A stretch of DNA of 64,000 nucleotides from Riptortus pedestris. Taxonomy: Eukaryota; Arthropoda; Insecta; Hemiptera; Alydidae. The stretch's first letter is position 1; every line of letters starts with the position of its first letter. A program made the position numbers and the translations under genes. Shown one piece after another: positions 45,492-56,611 of this stretch. The notes beneath the pieces were generated by a model, which saw only the letters and a list, made by a program, of their open reading frames with translations, was not told the DNA's origin and searched no databases. The stretch spans positions 51,037,501-51,101,500 of the forward strand of contig CM032232.1 of assembly GCA_019009955.1 (NCBI GenBank), read 5' to 3'.

Positions 45492-46201
45492 TGTCATTCG
45501 TTCTAAGTTTTATATATAGACCCACCCTGAACCCATTATGACCATTTTCATCTTGACGTCTGCACTTGCGTATCTCGCATACTGCATAAAGGACTTTAAA
45601 TTTAGAATCCGATTTGACAAATGCAACAAGATAATCAGAAATTTTTTTGAAAATCTATTCACTAGTGAAAAACTGGAATTCTTACATTAGCTAAATTTTA
45701 AGAAGTGAAATCATTCAATTTTTAAATTATCTACTTGTCAAATTAATGGAAGGCATATTAAATTATTTATTTTATATGTGACTAATTATTTCCATTGATT
45801 GTTTCAAAAATGTTTTAAATTATAATACCTTCTTTTTAATTCTTTTATATTTTTTAAAGTCTTTTAAAAGTGAATTACATTTGTACATAAATACATGTGA
45901 TGTGCTAAGCTGAACGGGGCATTTAGCAAATAAACTATAGGATTACTTCAAAGAGTAAATAAATAAAAAAGAAAATCAACGAGTTCAGAGAAGGTAAAAG
46001 CGGATAATTGCGTTTGAAATCTAAATACCAAAAATTTAATTAATTATTTTGTCTTCCAAATATTTTTTTAACTGTATAACCTTTGTTAAATTTATTTTTC
46101 TTACTTTTGTTATTATTTACTCACCTTTTATTGTTTTTACGCTAATTTGTTATTTCCCGACACCTTCATTGGTTAAAACAGCTCAATTGAACTATCTAGG
46201 C
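45492..46201. other. AT-rich; MITE-end-like sequence (minus)
   Basis: The inverse of 45880-45970 ('ctctttgaagtaatcctatag...ccccgttcagcttagcacatcacatgtattta') resembles the arms of the MITE at 57584 and the segment at 13816. Nothing else recognised. Confidence 0.35.
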
Positions 46202-46694
46202 TAGGGGTCTCCAAACTTTCCAGCCTTAGGGCCATACTGATTACTCCAGTAAGTTCCGAGGGCCAAAACCATATTATCATTGTTGCCGGTATGTTTTTAT
46301 TTAAAATGTATAAAATGTTAGTTGGATTCATTTCAATAATTTGTTAGTTATTATATACTGAAGTTAAATTTTCTGCATATTATAGATGTCTTTACTCATT
46401 ACAATTCTGTGTTTCTTTACCCAACTTATAACAAAAACAATAACAATAAGCCTACAACAATGTTATGAGTAGTTAGGCCATGACCATATCAATATAGATG
46501 TCATATTAATAATTATTCAACATAAAATTAGAATACTTCAGTAAACTAAATTTAATTTGCTATAAAAAATATGTTCTCTAAAAGGAGTTTTCAAGTATGC
46601 TAGCTCTCCGTGGGCCGGACAAATCTGTCCGCGGGCCGGGCAAATCTGTCCGCGGGCCGGATGTGGCCCTCGGGCCGTAGTTTGGAGACCCCTG
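46202..46694. mobile_element. Charlie-like hAT MITE
   Basis: Left TAGGGGTCTCCAAACTTTC and inverse right CAGGGGTCTCCAAACTACG are terminal inverted repeats of the widespread Charlie-type hAT form, followed on the right by GC-rich 'ggcccgagggcc' sequence and a tandem 'gggccggrcaaatctgtccgc'. Flanks atctaggc (46194-46201) and atctagat (46695-46702) are an imperfect 8-bp duplication. At 493 bp it has no coding potential. Confidence 0.75.
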
Positions 46695-47125
46695 ATCTAG
46701 ATAATAAGTACAATTTCTTTATTGTCATTTTGATAATTAACTTTTCAACCAAATATTTAATGGATTAAATTGAAATATTAAAATTGATAAATCATTGGGA
46801 GGACTAAATGTTTCTTCTGGAGTATCGCTGATTTCCACGGCCGCTTAAATATTTGTTATTCATTTTCCTCAGCCCAGGACGATAATGTGTTCAAAGCAGT
46901 GCCTATGACAAAGCTGTATCGTGCCTGACTGAGAAATGCCCAGTAGGTTGGTAACTGAGTTTGACATATGAGGTGATCTATCTAGTCCTAGCTGCCGATG
47001 GTTGACTCATGACTCACAGCTATTTGCCAGCCTCTAGCACGGCTCGTTAGTCCGCTTAACCGCCTCCCATTATTCCCTTCCTCGAATAGCGCACATTTTC
47101 AGAATTCGGGGGACTAAGTCTTGAA
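46695..47125. other. no recognised feature
   Basis: Slightly GC-richer around 46900-47110. No motif or frame supported. Confidence 0.4.
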
Positions 47126-47860
47126 GCAGATTTCCCTTATGGGAAAATTCAAAATATTTCCTCTGTTATGAGTTGGATTAAAATAAAAGTCCGTCTCGCA
47201 GGGGCTACGTAAACTAAGCAGATTTCCCACGTGAAGTTTTACAATAGAGAAATTTCACGAGAGCCGAGCAGTTAAGGAAACGGCCGAACTAGCTGTTGGC
47301 GGGAAAGTCACTCGTCCGTTAGCCGCCCAAAGTTAATATAAGTCCGTCATGCAAGGGCTGCGTAAACTAAACAGATTTCCCACGTGAAGTTATACAATAG
47401 AGAAATCTCCATACGAGTGCCAAACAGTTACAGCAAATGGCCGAACTTGCTTTTGGCGGGAAATTCCGTCATCCGTTATCGGCCCACAATTAATAAAAAA
47501 ACAAATGTCTCGGTTAGTATTCATGATAGAGAATAAATGTATAGAGCAATATTTATAGTAACTTTAATTTACAATAAGATTGGTTCTATACAATGTTTTG
47601 ATCCGACGTATGGTAACGGTGATATTTCAAATTTTCGAAAATTCCCCCTCTAACAATTCTAACTTTTTGCATAAAACGTTTAAATATCGAGTTTGGTAAC
47701 GATCAAACAAAAATTGCGACCGCTAGAGCGTTAACAGACAAATATATATATAATTTTGAACGGACCTCATTTTCGTCATCTCCTGGGTAGGATCGATGGA
47801 CATTTGAAGAAACTTTTAGAAAATCTATATATATATATATATTTGTCTGTTAACGCTCTA

Positions 47861-47920
<60 letters not shown>

Positions 47921-48290
47921 GAACGGACCTCATTTTCGTCATCTCCTGGGTAGGATCGATGGACATTTGAAGAAATTTTTCGAAAATCGCGTCATGAGTA
48001 GGACCTCAATAGCTGATTTCCCTTAAGGGAAATCTGCTAAAATGTTACAGAAACAATTTTGATAATCTATTGATGCTCTACAATGATTGTTCTATACTTT
48101 TTTTCTTAACTCAAATTTAAGCGAGTTTTTCTTACTCTGTTCATTTCAGCCTTCAGTAAGCTCCTACTCATCGGATTTTTATTAAAACACAGGTATATAA
48201 GGTGAGATGAGATCATTTGTGCGTCATACCAGCACGTGAGAAATGTGCTTACCATACAAAGCCACTGCACGAAGTACCTTTTAATTTATC
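47126..48290 (+). mobile_element. HEAD-HINE copy with nested minus copy
   Basis: An internally deleted plus copy: 'aagcagatttcccttatggg' is followed at once by 'aaaattcaaaatatttcctctgttatgagttggat'. It is interrupted at 47180 by the minus copy and resumes at 48042 ('gttacagaaacaattttgataatc'), ending 'ccactgcacgaagtaccttt'. Confidence 0.75.
47180..48041 (-). mobile_element. HEAD-HINE with duplicated ends
   Basis: Minus copy in which two complete tail A modules with termini follow each other (47184-47339 and 47340-47500) and two head modules do too (47755-47828 and 47914-48041), with a body between them. ATTTT is present on both sides on the minus strand, which is suggestive but not conclusive because the ends are T-rich. 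Confidence 0.8.
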
Positions 48291-49683
48291 AATAACACAC
48301 TTGAAATTTCTTCGATTTTTTATTGGTTAAAAAAAAATATGTTACATAACTAATTAGGCAGAATTATATACATAAGACAAGGAACTAATAAGGCAATATA
48401 TAATAAATGAACAGGCATACAAATTAACCAACCTTTCTAGGTTTTCATATTTTGAAAAATGTCCCCTTGATGGGGAGCTACACAGTTTAGAACGCTTTTG
48501 GTATGAAAATAAATAAAATGTACTGTATGTTTAAAAACATTTCTTTTAACCCAGTATGCGTTAACATTCAATCTATCCAATCACACATACACACACCCAC
48601 ACACACACTTAAATATGTATACCGTGTGAGGAATTAATTTTGATTTTTTTTTTGCTGGTTTGTATATAACTATTAAGTAACATAAATTTCCATAGGCTAC
48701 TTGCCCTCCGCAAAGCACACTTTATTGTGGTCTACTTCATAAACAGATATTGATACATTCCGAGGATTATTTACAACTTCTCAAGACTTTAAGCATGCCA
48801 TTGTAGTTCTAATTTCATTGGAAGTCAAAATTCAAAATAAACTAAGATTTGTAAATAAAATCTTGGTTTTCTCATATTTCATAGCTTTTTCCCACCCTCT
48901 CTCTTAACTAAATATTCTATCGTTCCTGTTCCTGTTGCAAATTCATTTTAAATTGCTCCTCCTTTTAATTTCGACCTCTCCCAGGCCTTTCTTTAATTAA
49001 AAGTTAAAAATGAAATATTTCCGGGCCGTTTAAGCTTCACCGTCATTGCTGGCTTTACTTTAGCCCGCGCTCTGCGCCATTCCTTCAATTTGTTGCGTTA
49101 TTCGAACCTAGTGGGCGGGATGAATCAAAATTCGAGACAAAGAAGTAGAGCGACGACCTCTCAAAAGTATAATAAAAATTCATGGGAGTATTAAGGAGAA
49201 GCTCAATTAGAGAGTGGAGGCGCTGTTCAGAGCCGTTAATATCAACGGCCAGCATAAAGGGCCAAACTTTGTAGAGGAAATTAATTTTGGGGTCTTTATA
49301 AGGTACATATAACCTAATGAGATGGTTTTTAAGTCCTTTACAAAGCCCCAGCAAAATTTTAATATCAAGGGAAACAGGCATAATCCTAAATGGTGAAAAT
49401 AATGAAATCCTTGCTACACAAAGGGTGTTTTTATTTCTTGTTGCCCAAGAAATTATATTCTACGGGTACTTCTCTGTTACTGAAGATTTATCAATTTTTT
49501 AAACAGGTAAGGGACACACCAGAAGCCTTTAACAAAATTTCAAAACATTTGATATTAATCGTATAAATGTTTATTTAATATTATGGCTTTTTGTGTGTTG
49601 TTGTTTTTTTATCCATCACTAAAGTACGAAATTCTTTTCATATTAACTCATACCAAGAAACATCTTATTCATTCATCACTAAA
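48291..49683. other. no recognised feature
   Basis: Possibly unique sequence. A 98-codon minus frame (49085-49381) and GC-richer text around 49010-49300 stand out, but no domain is visible. It could be an exon or conserved non-coding sequence; I see nothing to decide. Confidence 0.35.
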
Positions 49684-49920
49684 TATCCCATTCGTTAATG
49701 GCTGACTCCGGACACAGAGTAAGGGTGGTTTATAAGGGATAAAGATTTGAATATTCAATATATTTCCATTATCATAAGTTGGATCGATAAATTGTATAAT
49801 TCCAAGGTTTTTAACTACTGATGTCATACTATTGTTGTTCTATACATTTTATCGTAACTCAGATAATAAGCGAGTTAATCGTACTTTCTTGCTACTTTCT
49901 CAGCCTCAGTGAACACCCTC

Positions 49921-50807
49921 CTACTACTCGCCGCCGGCTTAAGGGTCGGGCAACCCGGGCGACTGCCCGGGGCGACGCAGCCAGGGGGGCGACCAAACGC
50001 CCAAGTAGTGAAAAATTTCGTTTTCGATTTTATAAAGTTAATATTTTGTATTCTCTTGCGTAAATTTCTTTTATAAACTTTTTTAATATAAGCTAACTCA
50101 AAAACACACAATGTATAAAAAGACATCTGTGGCAGCAGGCCAATGGACGTTTTGAAGTACCTCACTAAGAACAGGTTATGTGAGAACTTCCCTAACCTGT
50201 GTATTGCACTTAGAATAGTTCTAACTCTACCAGTGAGTGTAGCTTCTGGAGAAAGAAGTTTCTCAAAACTGAAGCTAATCAAAAACTACTTGAGATCCAG
50301 CATGTCCCAAGAACGACTAATAGGACTCTCTCTCATGTCAATTGAATATGACCTGTTGCAAAAAATTGACGTTAACACTTTCATTAAAGACTTTGCAGAA
50401 AAAAAAGCTCGAAAAGTTTTATTTTAAGTTTAATAGATAGTATTAAGTTTATCTTTGTTAAATATGCGTATATGTAAAACTACTTAGACTAAAATCTTCA
50501 TTTGTTAAACCCCTTTTCAACTCTTTAACTTACCCTTTTCAACGAAAAACGTATAGCCTACTATAATGTATGCAAAAAGGTGATGGCCTACATACTTTTT
50601 CAGTCATCTTATCTTTTCACTTGAAAATATGATAATATTTTGATTGATAACTACCACTTAAGATGCCTCAAAACTCAGTATTCTAAACCCTATTTTGAAC
50701 ATATTTCCGGGGGAGGGCCCCCGGACCCCCCTTTTTTTAGGGGGGGAGTGACAAAACGGTTGTTTGCCCGGGTCAGTATTTTGCCTTGAGCCGGCCCTGC
50801 TACTACT
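49921..50807 (+). mobile_element. hAT transposon, internally deleted
   Basis: CTACTACT at 49921-49928 and 50800-50807 is a perfect 8-bp duplication, diagnostic of hAT elements. The insert 49929-50799 (871 bp) ends in CGCCGCCGGCTTAAGG on the left and the inverse of CAGGGCCGGCTCAAGG on the right. GC-rich subterminal sequence on both sides ('cccgggcgactgcccggggc', 'gggggagggcccccgg') is characteristic of the family with an embedded dimerisation domain. Only the 3' end of the transposase gene remains. Confidence 0.9.
50143..50427 (+). pseudogene. hAT transposase C-terminal dimerisation domain
   Basis: 94 codons covering the hAT dimerisation region: YLTKNRLCENFPNLCIALRI, then LPVSVASGERSFSKLKLIKN (the conserved ERSFSxLK core), YLRSSMSQERLIGLSLMSIE and a basic tail ending at 50427. 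The zinc finger and RNase H-like catalytic core are deleted. The frame is undamaged, so the deletion derivative is not old. The start codon is nominal, since in a full gene this would be the last exon portion. Confidence 0.85.
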
Positions 50808-51007
50808 AATGGGACTTTTACTTAGAAAAAGAGAATATATGAGATTACCAATATGTCATCCAGCACTGTTTAGTTTACGCAGCTTCTTAGTGGAGTGTGG
50901 CGAACTTTTTTTATCTATAACTTGATAAGGCAGTTTAACATGGCCAAAAAGAATATAGTGAGTTGATCAACTTATTTTTTTTTTTTTTATGAGACAAGTT
51001 TATATAA

Positions 51008-51225
51008 AAAAAGTCCGTCACGCAGGGGCTGCGTAAACTAATCAGATTTCCCGTGACGTGATGTTTTACATTAGAGAAATCTGTCTAATAACAACAGTAG
51101 TAGTAAGAATCTCTAAACCTATTCACGAGGGACGAACAGTTGCAGAAACGGCCGCCAGAGCTCTCGGCGGAAAGTACCGAACATGGCCGACTCCTACCGA
51201 CCACCCTTAAGGGAAATCTGCAAAA
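51008..51225 (-). mobile_element. short HEAD-HINE deletion copy, tail B
   Basis: 218 bp. The terminus AAAGTCCGTCACGCAGGGG is joined through tail B ('tctaaacctattcacgagggacgaacagt...cagagctctcggcgg') directly to the head 'cccttaagggaaatctgc'. The (TA)n and body are gone. Confidence 0.8.
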
Positions 51226-51510
51226 AAAAGCTTTATGTGTTGACCAATATTTTGATATTTTTTTTTTCGGGGCTGCAAACAGGTATTTCTTTATATACCT
51301 ACTACCACTATATTTATATACCAGGTTTTGCACGTTACTATTGTTAAATACAGTGTTACAAAGTAAATTATTTGTCCTTACCAAGATTAGAATGACTTAA
51401 ATACTAAGGTACTTTTGTTATTGTTCTCATGGCTACACAAAGCAAACTGATTCTTATGATTATGCCTAATCTGTAAGACCACAGCCTTACATGTTTGTGT
51501 ATCAGTTACA
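51226..51510. other. no recognised feature
   Basis: Short AT-rich interval before the DUF7869 transposon. Confidence 0.4.
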
Positions 51511-51544
51511 TATGAGGCGCTCAGAATAATAGTGGCCTAACCCC

Positions 51545-52036
51545 AAAAAGTCCGTCACGGCAGGGGCTGCGTAAAATAAGCAGATTTCCCACGTGAAGTT
51601 ATAGAATAGAGAAATTTCAGAATAGAGAGTCAAACAATTACGGAAAGGCCCGAACTAGCTCTTGACGGAAAACTCACGACTAGACCCGAAGTTAGCCGAT
51701 CTCATCTCAGAAGCTGAAAAGAGAAAAATGCAAATATCTCGGTTAATATTCAAGATACAGAATAAATGTATATAACATTATTCATAGTAATTTTAATTTG
51801 CAATAAGATTGATTTTATATAATTTTTCGATCCGACGTATAGTAACGGAGATATTTTCGAATTTTTCGAAAATCCTCCCCCCTAAAACCCCCCTCCCACT
51901 GGTCCGAATTCATCCATTAACGAAATTGATATTTATATTTGCATTAAACTTTTATATATCGAGTTTGGTAACGATTAAACAATAATTGCGACCGCTAGAG
52001 CGGTAACAGACAAATATATATATATATCTATATATA
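51545..52036 (-). mobile_element. HEAD-HINE copy, tail A variant
   Basis: The terminus AAAAAGTCCGTCACGG... abuts the transposon TIR. The body ends in its (TA)n at 52014-52036, where the next copy's terminus begins. The head is absent. Confidence 0.85.
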
Positions 52037-52577
52037 TATAAAAGTCCGTCACGCAGGGGCTGCGTAAACTAAGCAGATTTCCCACGTGAAGTTTTACAAT
52101 AGAGAAATCTGCCTAATAACAACTGTAGTAGTAAGAAACCCTCTAAACCTAAAACATTATTTAGGGCGTAATAACCCAGTAGTTTCTAGCCCCAAAAAAA
52201 CAGTTAACCTAACCTCTAAACCTATTCACGAGGGACGAATAGTTATGGAAATGGCCACCAGAGCTCTCGGCGGAAAGTCCGAACATGCAGATTACAAATG
52301 CAAATATCTCGGTTAATATTCAAGATAGAGAATAAATGCATATAACAATATTTATAGTAAATTTAATTTCCAATAAGATTGGTTCTATACAATTTTTTGA
52401 TCCGATGCATAATAACGGAGATATTTCAATTTTTTGAAAATCCCTCCTTCTAAACCCCCCCTCCCACTGGTCCGATTTCAGCCGTTAACGAACTTGATCT
52501 TCCTTTTTACATAAAACGATTAAATACCGAGTTTGGTGACGATTAAACAAAAATTGCGACCGCTAGAGTGTTAACAG

Positions 52578-52628
<51 letters not shown>

Positions 52629-52767
52629 TATATATATATATGTTGAACGGACCTCATTTTCGTCATCTCCTGGGTAGGATCGATGGACATTTGAAGAAAT
52701 TTTTCGAAAATTCCGTCATGAGTACGACCTCAATAGCTGATTTCCCTTAAGGGAAATCTGCTAAAAG
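52037..52767 (-). mobile_element. complete HEAD-HINE copy, tail type B
   Basis: Full length in minus orientation: terminus at 52040, tail B including 'aacctctaaacctattcacgaggg', body, (TA)n at 52585-52640, and head with perfect palindrome 'gatttcccttaagggaaatc' at 52739-52758. Highly similar to 12601-13356. Confidence 0.85.
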
Positions 52768-53094
52768 TAAGATTTGTCTAAAACCAAGACAAACTTTGTC
52801 CTTAAATTGAACTATTTTTGTATTTTTTATTTATGATAATTTAGTACTAAAAATTTGTCCTTATTAACAGTTTTGCTAGTGCTTTTTAAATGTAACACCC
52901 AATAACATGAACATTTATTAATTTACTAATAAAATGTGGGTTGGGCCACTATAATATAAACCATTTTATTAATAAATATGAAAATCATGGCTTAGGCCGC
53001 AAGGTTTAAAATTAGTAAACTCAACAATAACGCATAAAATATTTATTTTTCAAGTATAAACACCTTTAATAGTTAAAATTACAAGTTTTTAATT
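52768..53094. other. left subterminal region of the transposon
   Basis: Non-coding. Carries one GGGTTGGGCCACTATA motif (52938-52953) and 'catggcttaggcc' (52983-52995), the partners of motifs near the right end. Confidence 0.6.
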
Positions 53095-53476
53095 TTAATC
53101 ATTGTCTTCTGCTAATTCGTTGTCACTCTCATCTATAGGAATCGTATCTGGGATGGACTGGCAGCTTAGAACTTTCTTGAAAAATTCGTGTTTATAATGT
53201 GGGATGAATTCCAGGAGACTTAGTAAATCTCTTTTATTTTCCACAATTTTCTTCCCTTTGGGATATAGAAGGTCCAGCGTTTTCACTTCTTTGGTGAAGA
53301 AAGGAACGTCTTCACTGTTTGAATATTTGTACAAGATTGTTTTTGGTTTATTCTCCTCATAGTGCATCCACTGTATCTTCAACCACTCTACTTTTTCCTC
53401 AACTTCCACCTCCTTGTTGTTTATTGAAGCTTTCACTTTTTGTTTTTTTCTATTGGTGATGTTGTCCAAAAGCTTC

Positions 53477-54553
53477 TTAACCCTCCGTCGGGCGCGTGAT
53501 CTCTCAGATACAGTGTTTCTAGAAAAATATTTGCCACTCCTCCTAGCAGAGAGTGGTGGTGTAGTGCTTCGAGTTATGTGCTTTATAGGCCTCTTCCCTT
53601 CAAGGTATGTTGTGTCACTGTGTTTAACGGAGTCGTGTGTTTCACCTGTCAATAAGTTTTATCTCCTAGATACCACGCGCCCGATCTCGTAAGTTTTTTT
53701 GAAATCTGTATTTCATAAATATGTACATCAATTAAGTTTCTCTTTGTTAAATGGAATCATATAAACCTATTATTTTATTATTTTGCTCAAACATGAGCTT
53801 TCAGAAGAACTTGTACAAGGATATATTGCACGATGCAGTGAAAATAGTAGACGTTTACCAACCGAACTAAGGACGAAACTTGATGACTGCAGAGACTCAT
53901 AAGAGTACACTAGCTCATTGAACCATACATTGAACTCAAGTACAGAACAGCATAAAAAAAGTCCCTCCACTACAACGAACAAAAGAAAATGAGGTGAACC
54001 AAGCAAAACTGAAAATAAATGTAGGTGTACTAATTACTGTTGTGAGATTTGCAAAAACAAAATTTGTTAACAACATAGTTTCATGCTTTGTCCTAATTGT
54101 AATGCAGTTCTGCAAAAGAAATAACAATTAAACTGGTATTTTTAAAATTTGTTGATGATTTTCATTAAGTCATATCTAAAAGTGATTTCGTGCTACTTAT
54201 TTTTGATTGAAGTTATATTTAGATATTTTTTTATATTGTTCACAAACTGAAATGAAATATGTATAATTAAGGCATGTGCATTTAAACAATTCCTTTTGAT
54301 ATTTGTGTTTTTTAATTATATTTTAAAAATTATCGTCCACCGTTTCTTTATATTATAATTCTTGTCAATTTTAAACATTATTTACTCCTTTCAAACAAAT
54401 ACTTCCTCTTTTATGGTTTCTAATTACAGGCTGAACATTTTAGTGCAAAATATATATTAAAAAACTGTATTTCCGTAAAAACGGTTGAGGATGATCTGTG
54501 AGATACACGCGCCCGATTGCGGAATATTCTTGACGCGCCCGACCGTGGGTTAA
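53477..54553 (+). mobile_element. piggyBac-like element, deleted
   Basis: TTAA at 53477-53480 and 54550-54553 flanks an insert of 1069 bp with ends CCCTCCGTCGGGCGCGT and (inverse of the right) CCCACGGTCGGGCGCGT. Internal inverse repeats of ACGCGCCCGAT near 53682 and 54508 form the usual subterminal pair. TTAA target and CCC-starting termini are hallmarks of the piggyBac superfamily. Only the C-terminal end of the transposase gene survives. Confidence 0.9.
53792..54124 (+). pseudogene. piggyBac transposase C-terminal remnant
   Basis: One reading frame in the direction of the element gives LSEELVQGYIARCSENSRRL near its start. At its end, a cysteine-rich segment with C-x-C, CC, CxxC, then C-stop-QHS and CPNC has the spacing of the C-terminal cross-brace zinc finger of piggyBac transposases (C..C...IC..H...C..C). 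Three in-frame stops (near 53888, 53981 and 54067) break it. The DDD catalytic domain is deleted. Assignment rests on this motif plus the element's ends. Confidence 0.6.
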
Positions 54554-55619
54554 AAGAAAAGAAATCATCTTTTTCCATTTTTTTTACCACAAATGGCGGT
54601 TTTCTCGCAGCTAGAATAATGAGTATCCAGTCATCAGGGACATAAACTTCTGGATGGCACTTTTTCCTTTTTTCAATCAAACCAAAGTCTAGATCACATG
54701 GTGGGTATGTATGCCCTGACACAAGAAATATGTGATCAATTTCTTTGCAGAAATATTTGGGATTTGTGACTAAATAATCACACAATGCAGCCAGCTTAAT
54801 GTTCCTATTTTGGCCTCCACATTGGTCACAGTATATTATGAGCTTTGAGGTTCTAACATATTTTTCTACAAAATGTAGAATGCATGAACCTATCTCTTCA
54901 GGAACCCTGGAAGCCACCGACTCATTCCAGAGGTACATGTAGGCTTCATTTGTTGATAGATTGTGGATTCCGAAATTATAGGACCAGGAGTTGGCGTTTG
55001 TAATAAAAAGTGCCAGTCGACAGAACAGAGGAAGGTACCGTTTTCATGAGGTCAAAACTTATAACCGTAACGTCATTCAATCTGTCTTTCCCTTTGTTAG
55101 CGTCTGTCTTCATACCAGCTCTAGCTGATTCAGCTTGTCGTAAATGTAGCTCTTGCTGCATTTTAATGGGATTTTGTTCTAATGGGGGATTGCTTTTAAC
55201 TTGGCATTAAAAGCATCACATTTTTTGCAGCTATCACTTACTGGTGCATGAAAATGTAGGTTGAACTTGGTGTCAAATACATGGTTAAAGATGTATTTTG
55301 AAACAGGATCATCTGGGTTTTCTTGTAAGTACAAGTTGTACATAATAGTTTTATTCAAACTAGGAGCTAAATATCTTCGGTTAAGATTTGTATTCCTTGA
55401 ATAATGTGATGTGTAAGTAGGAAACTTTTTTATAAACTCAATTACTTTTTCAATCTTATGGTCAGGTGTTTTTCTATGTTCTGATGAATGTAACCCCCGT
55501 TTATCCTTCGGAGGTGTGATTTTTGCGACGTTTTTGTGCAATAGGGCACGTGTTAATCTACCATCACTTACAGCCAAGACATAGAGAAGAAAATAACTAA
55601 AAATAAGTATTTTGTACAC

Positions 55620-55930
55620 CTCGCTTCACTGCAATTCATGTTTCAGAAGTTAATCTCAAATCTAGAACTGAATAACAAACACTTGCTTAACAAACAACTC
55701 CAGTAAACATTTGGCCCAAGCCATAACTCGGAGCAGCTGTTTTGTGGGAGGTCAATTATGTTGGTTAGGCCACTATATATTTTTCAAAGACCGCCAAAAC
55801 TGTTGGTTAAAAAACAAACTGCTGCTGATATCTAGTGAAAAAATTTAGAAGGTGGCTTCGGCCACTATATATTTCATAGAACACATTATTCAGCAACAGA
55901 TGCTGTGGTAACTCAAATAAGCAAAATTTG
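55620..55930. other. right subterminal region of the transposon
   Basis: Contains GGTTAGGCCACTATA (55763-55777) and GGCTTCGGCCACTATA (55854-55869) ahead of the terminal copy. Such clustered motifs are where a transposase would bind. An ATGAATTGC near 55640 could start a short first exon. Confidence 0.5.
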
Positions 55931-55964
55931 AGGGTTGGGCCACTATAATACTGAGCGCCTCATA

Positions 55965-56388
55965 TATACTTACACAACTAGCCTCAACAAACAAGCACAC
56001 CATCTGTAATAGCCTGGTCAAAAACATCTACATATACATCAAAATTCTACAACAAAATAATCCTCAAAAATACAAATACTAACAGGCACATTCAATAAAT
56101 AGCAACAGACATGGTATATGAAAGGACAATGCCTAAAATTATTTATTCCAGACATTAAAGAGTATTTACGACAAAAATTAACATCAACAGATCTACTAAA
56201 ATGTCTCTGCGACTTTTTTTTTGTTTTAATAGTATTATTTTATAAATAATTTCTTCATTGTATTAAAAGAAAATTCTTGTTATGTAAAATATCAGGTACA
56301 TGTTATGAACAAATGGATGGACGGGACGTATGTCAAATAAACTCCTTTCCATTAGGGTAACATCGGGAAGGAAATAAATACACACACA

Positions 56389-56441
<53 letters not shown>

Positions 56442-56549
56442 TGCTATGTTTACAAATAACTTATTTGTATCAGCTTAGACTCTTTATACTTTTTAGCAAC
56501 ACTTTTATTAGCCTCCTTTTTCTCAGATATTCTTTAACCTTCCCATAAA

Positions 56550-56607
<58 letters not shown>
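55965..56607. other. no gene; (CA)n and (TA)n tracts
   Basis: (CA)n at 56383-56424 and (TA)n at 56557-56606. 'gggtaacatcgggaaggaaa' near 56355-56374 resembles the right end of the MITE at 57584-58183. Confidence 0.5.

Positions 56608-56611
<4 letters not shown>

Larger units (their letters stand above)
49684..50911 (+). mobile_element. HEAD-HINE tail D copy interrupted by hAT
   Basis: Tail D sequence from 'tcccattcgttaatggctgac' to 'ctcctactact', interrupted by the hAT, then 'ctactactaatggg...' to 'gagtgtggcgaacttttttt' (50895-50911). The 5' part with head and (TA)n is absent. Confidence 0.8.
53095..55619 (-). pseudogene. DUF7869-like putative transposase
   Basis: Read right to left. The N-terminal part (55619-55179) ends with HFHAPVSDSCKKCDAFNAKL, a CxxC site. 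The second part (55161-54976) has VTVISFDLMKT...STGTFYYKRQL, the conserved 'D.....STG..YYKRQL' block. The third part (54938-54553) has LIIYCDQCGGQNRNIKL and HTYPPCDLDFGLIEK, followed by FVVKKMEKDDFFSF. The C-terminal part (53480-53095) has WLKIQWMHYEENKP and NKRDLLSLLEFIPHYKHEFF. These blocks occur in the same order in insect proteins carrying DUF7869, thought to be RNase H-fold transposases. The acidic residues in CDQCGGQNRN and DLDFG are candidates for catalysis (inference). Lesions: a one-base shift in a C run near 55190, another near 54980, and a piggyBac insertion. The upstream zinc-binding region found in longer relatives is not seen. A TTTTTAG before about 55605 could be a 3' splice site. 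Confidence 0.7.
51511..55964 (-). mobile_element. TIR transposon with DUF7869-like gene
   Basis: Left end 51511-51544 and the inverse of the right end 55931-55964 match over about 34 bp (TATGAGGCGCTCAG, then [AT]AT[AT]ATAGTGGCC). TA at both extreme ends could be the target duplication, making the element 51513-55962. GGTTGGGCCACTATA-type motifs repeat near both ends (right: 55763, 55854, 55932; left: 51529 inverse, 52938), and an inverted pair ATGGCTT(A/G)GGCC lies at 52984 and 55711. It has been invaded by two HINE copies (51545-52767) and a piggyBac-like element (53481-54549). Without them the element is about 2.2 kb. Superfamily not assigned. Confidence 0.8.

Noticed and set aside
49085..49381. 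98-codon minus-strand frame as a host gene
   Set aside because: No recognisable motif, no splice context and ordinary length for chance in this composition.
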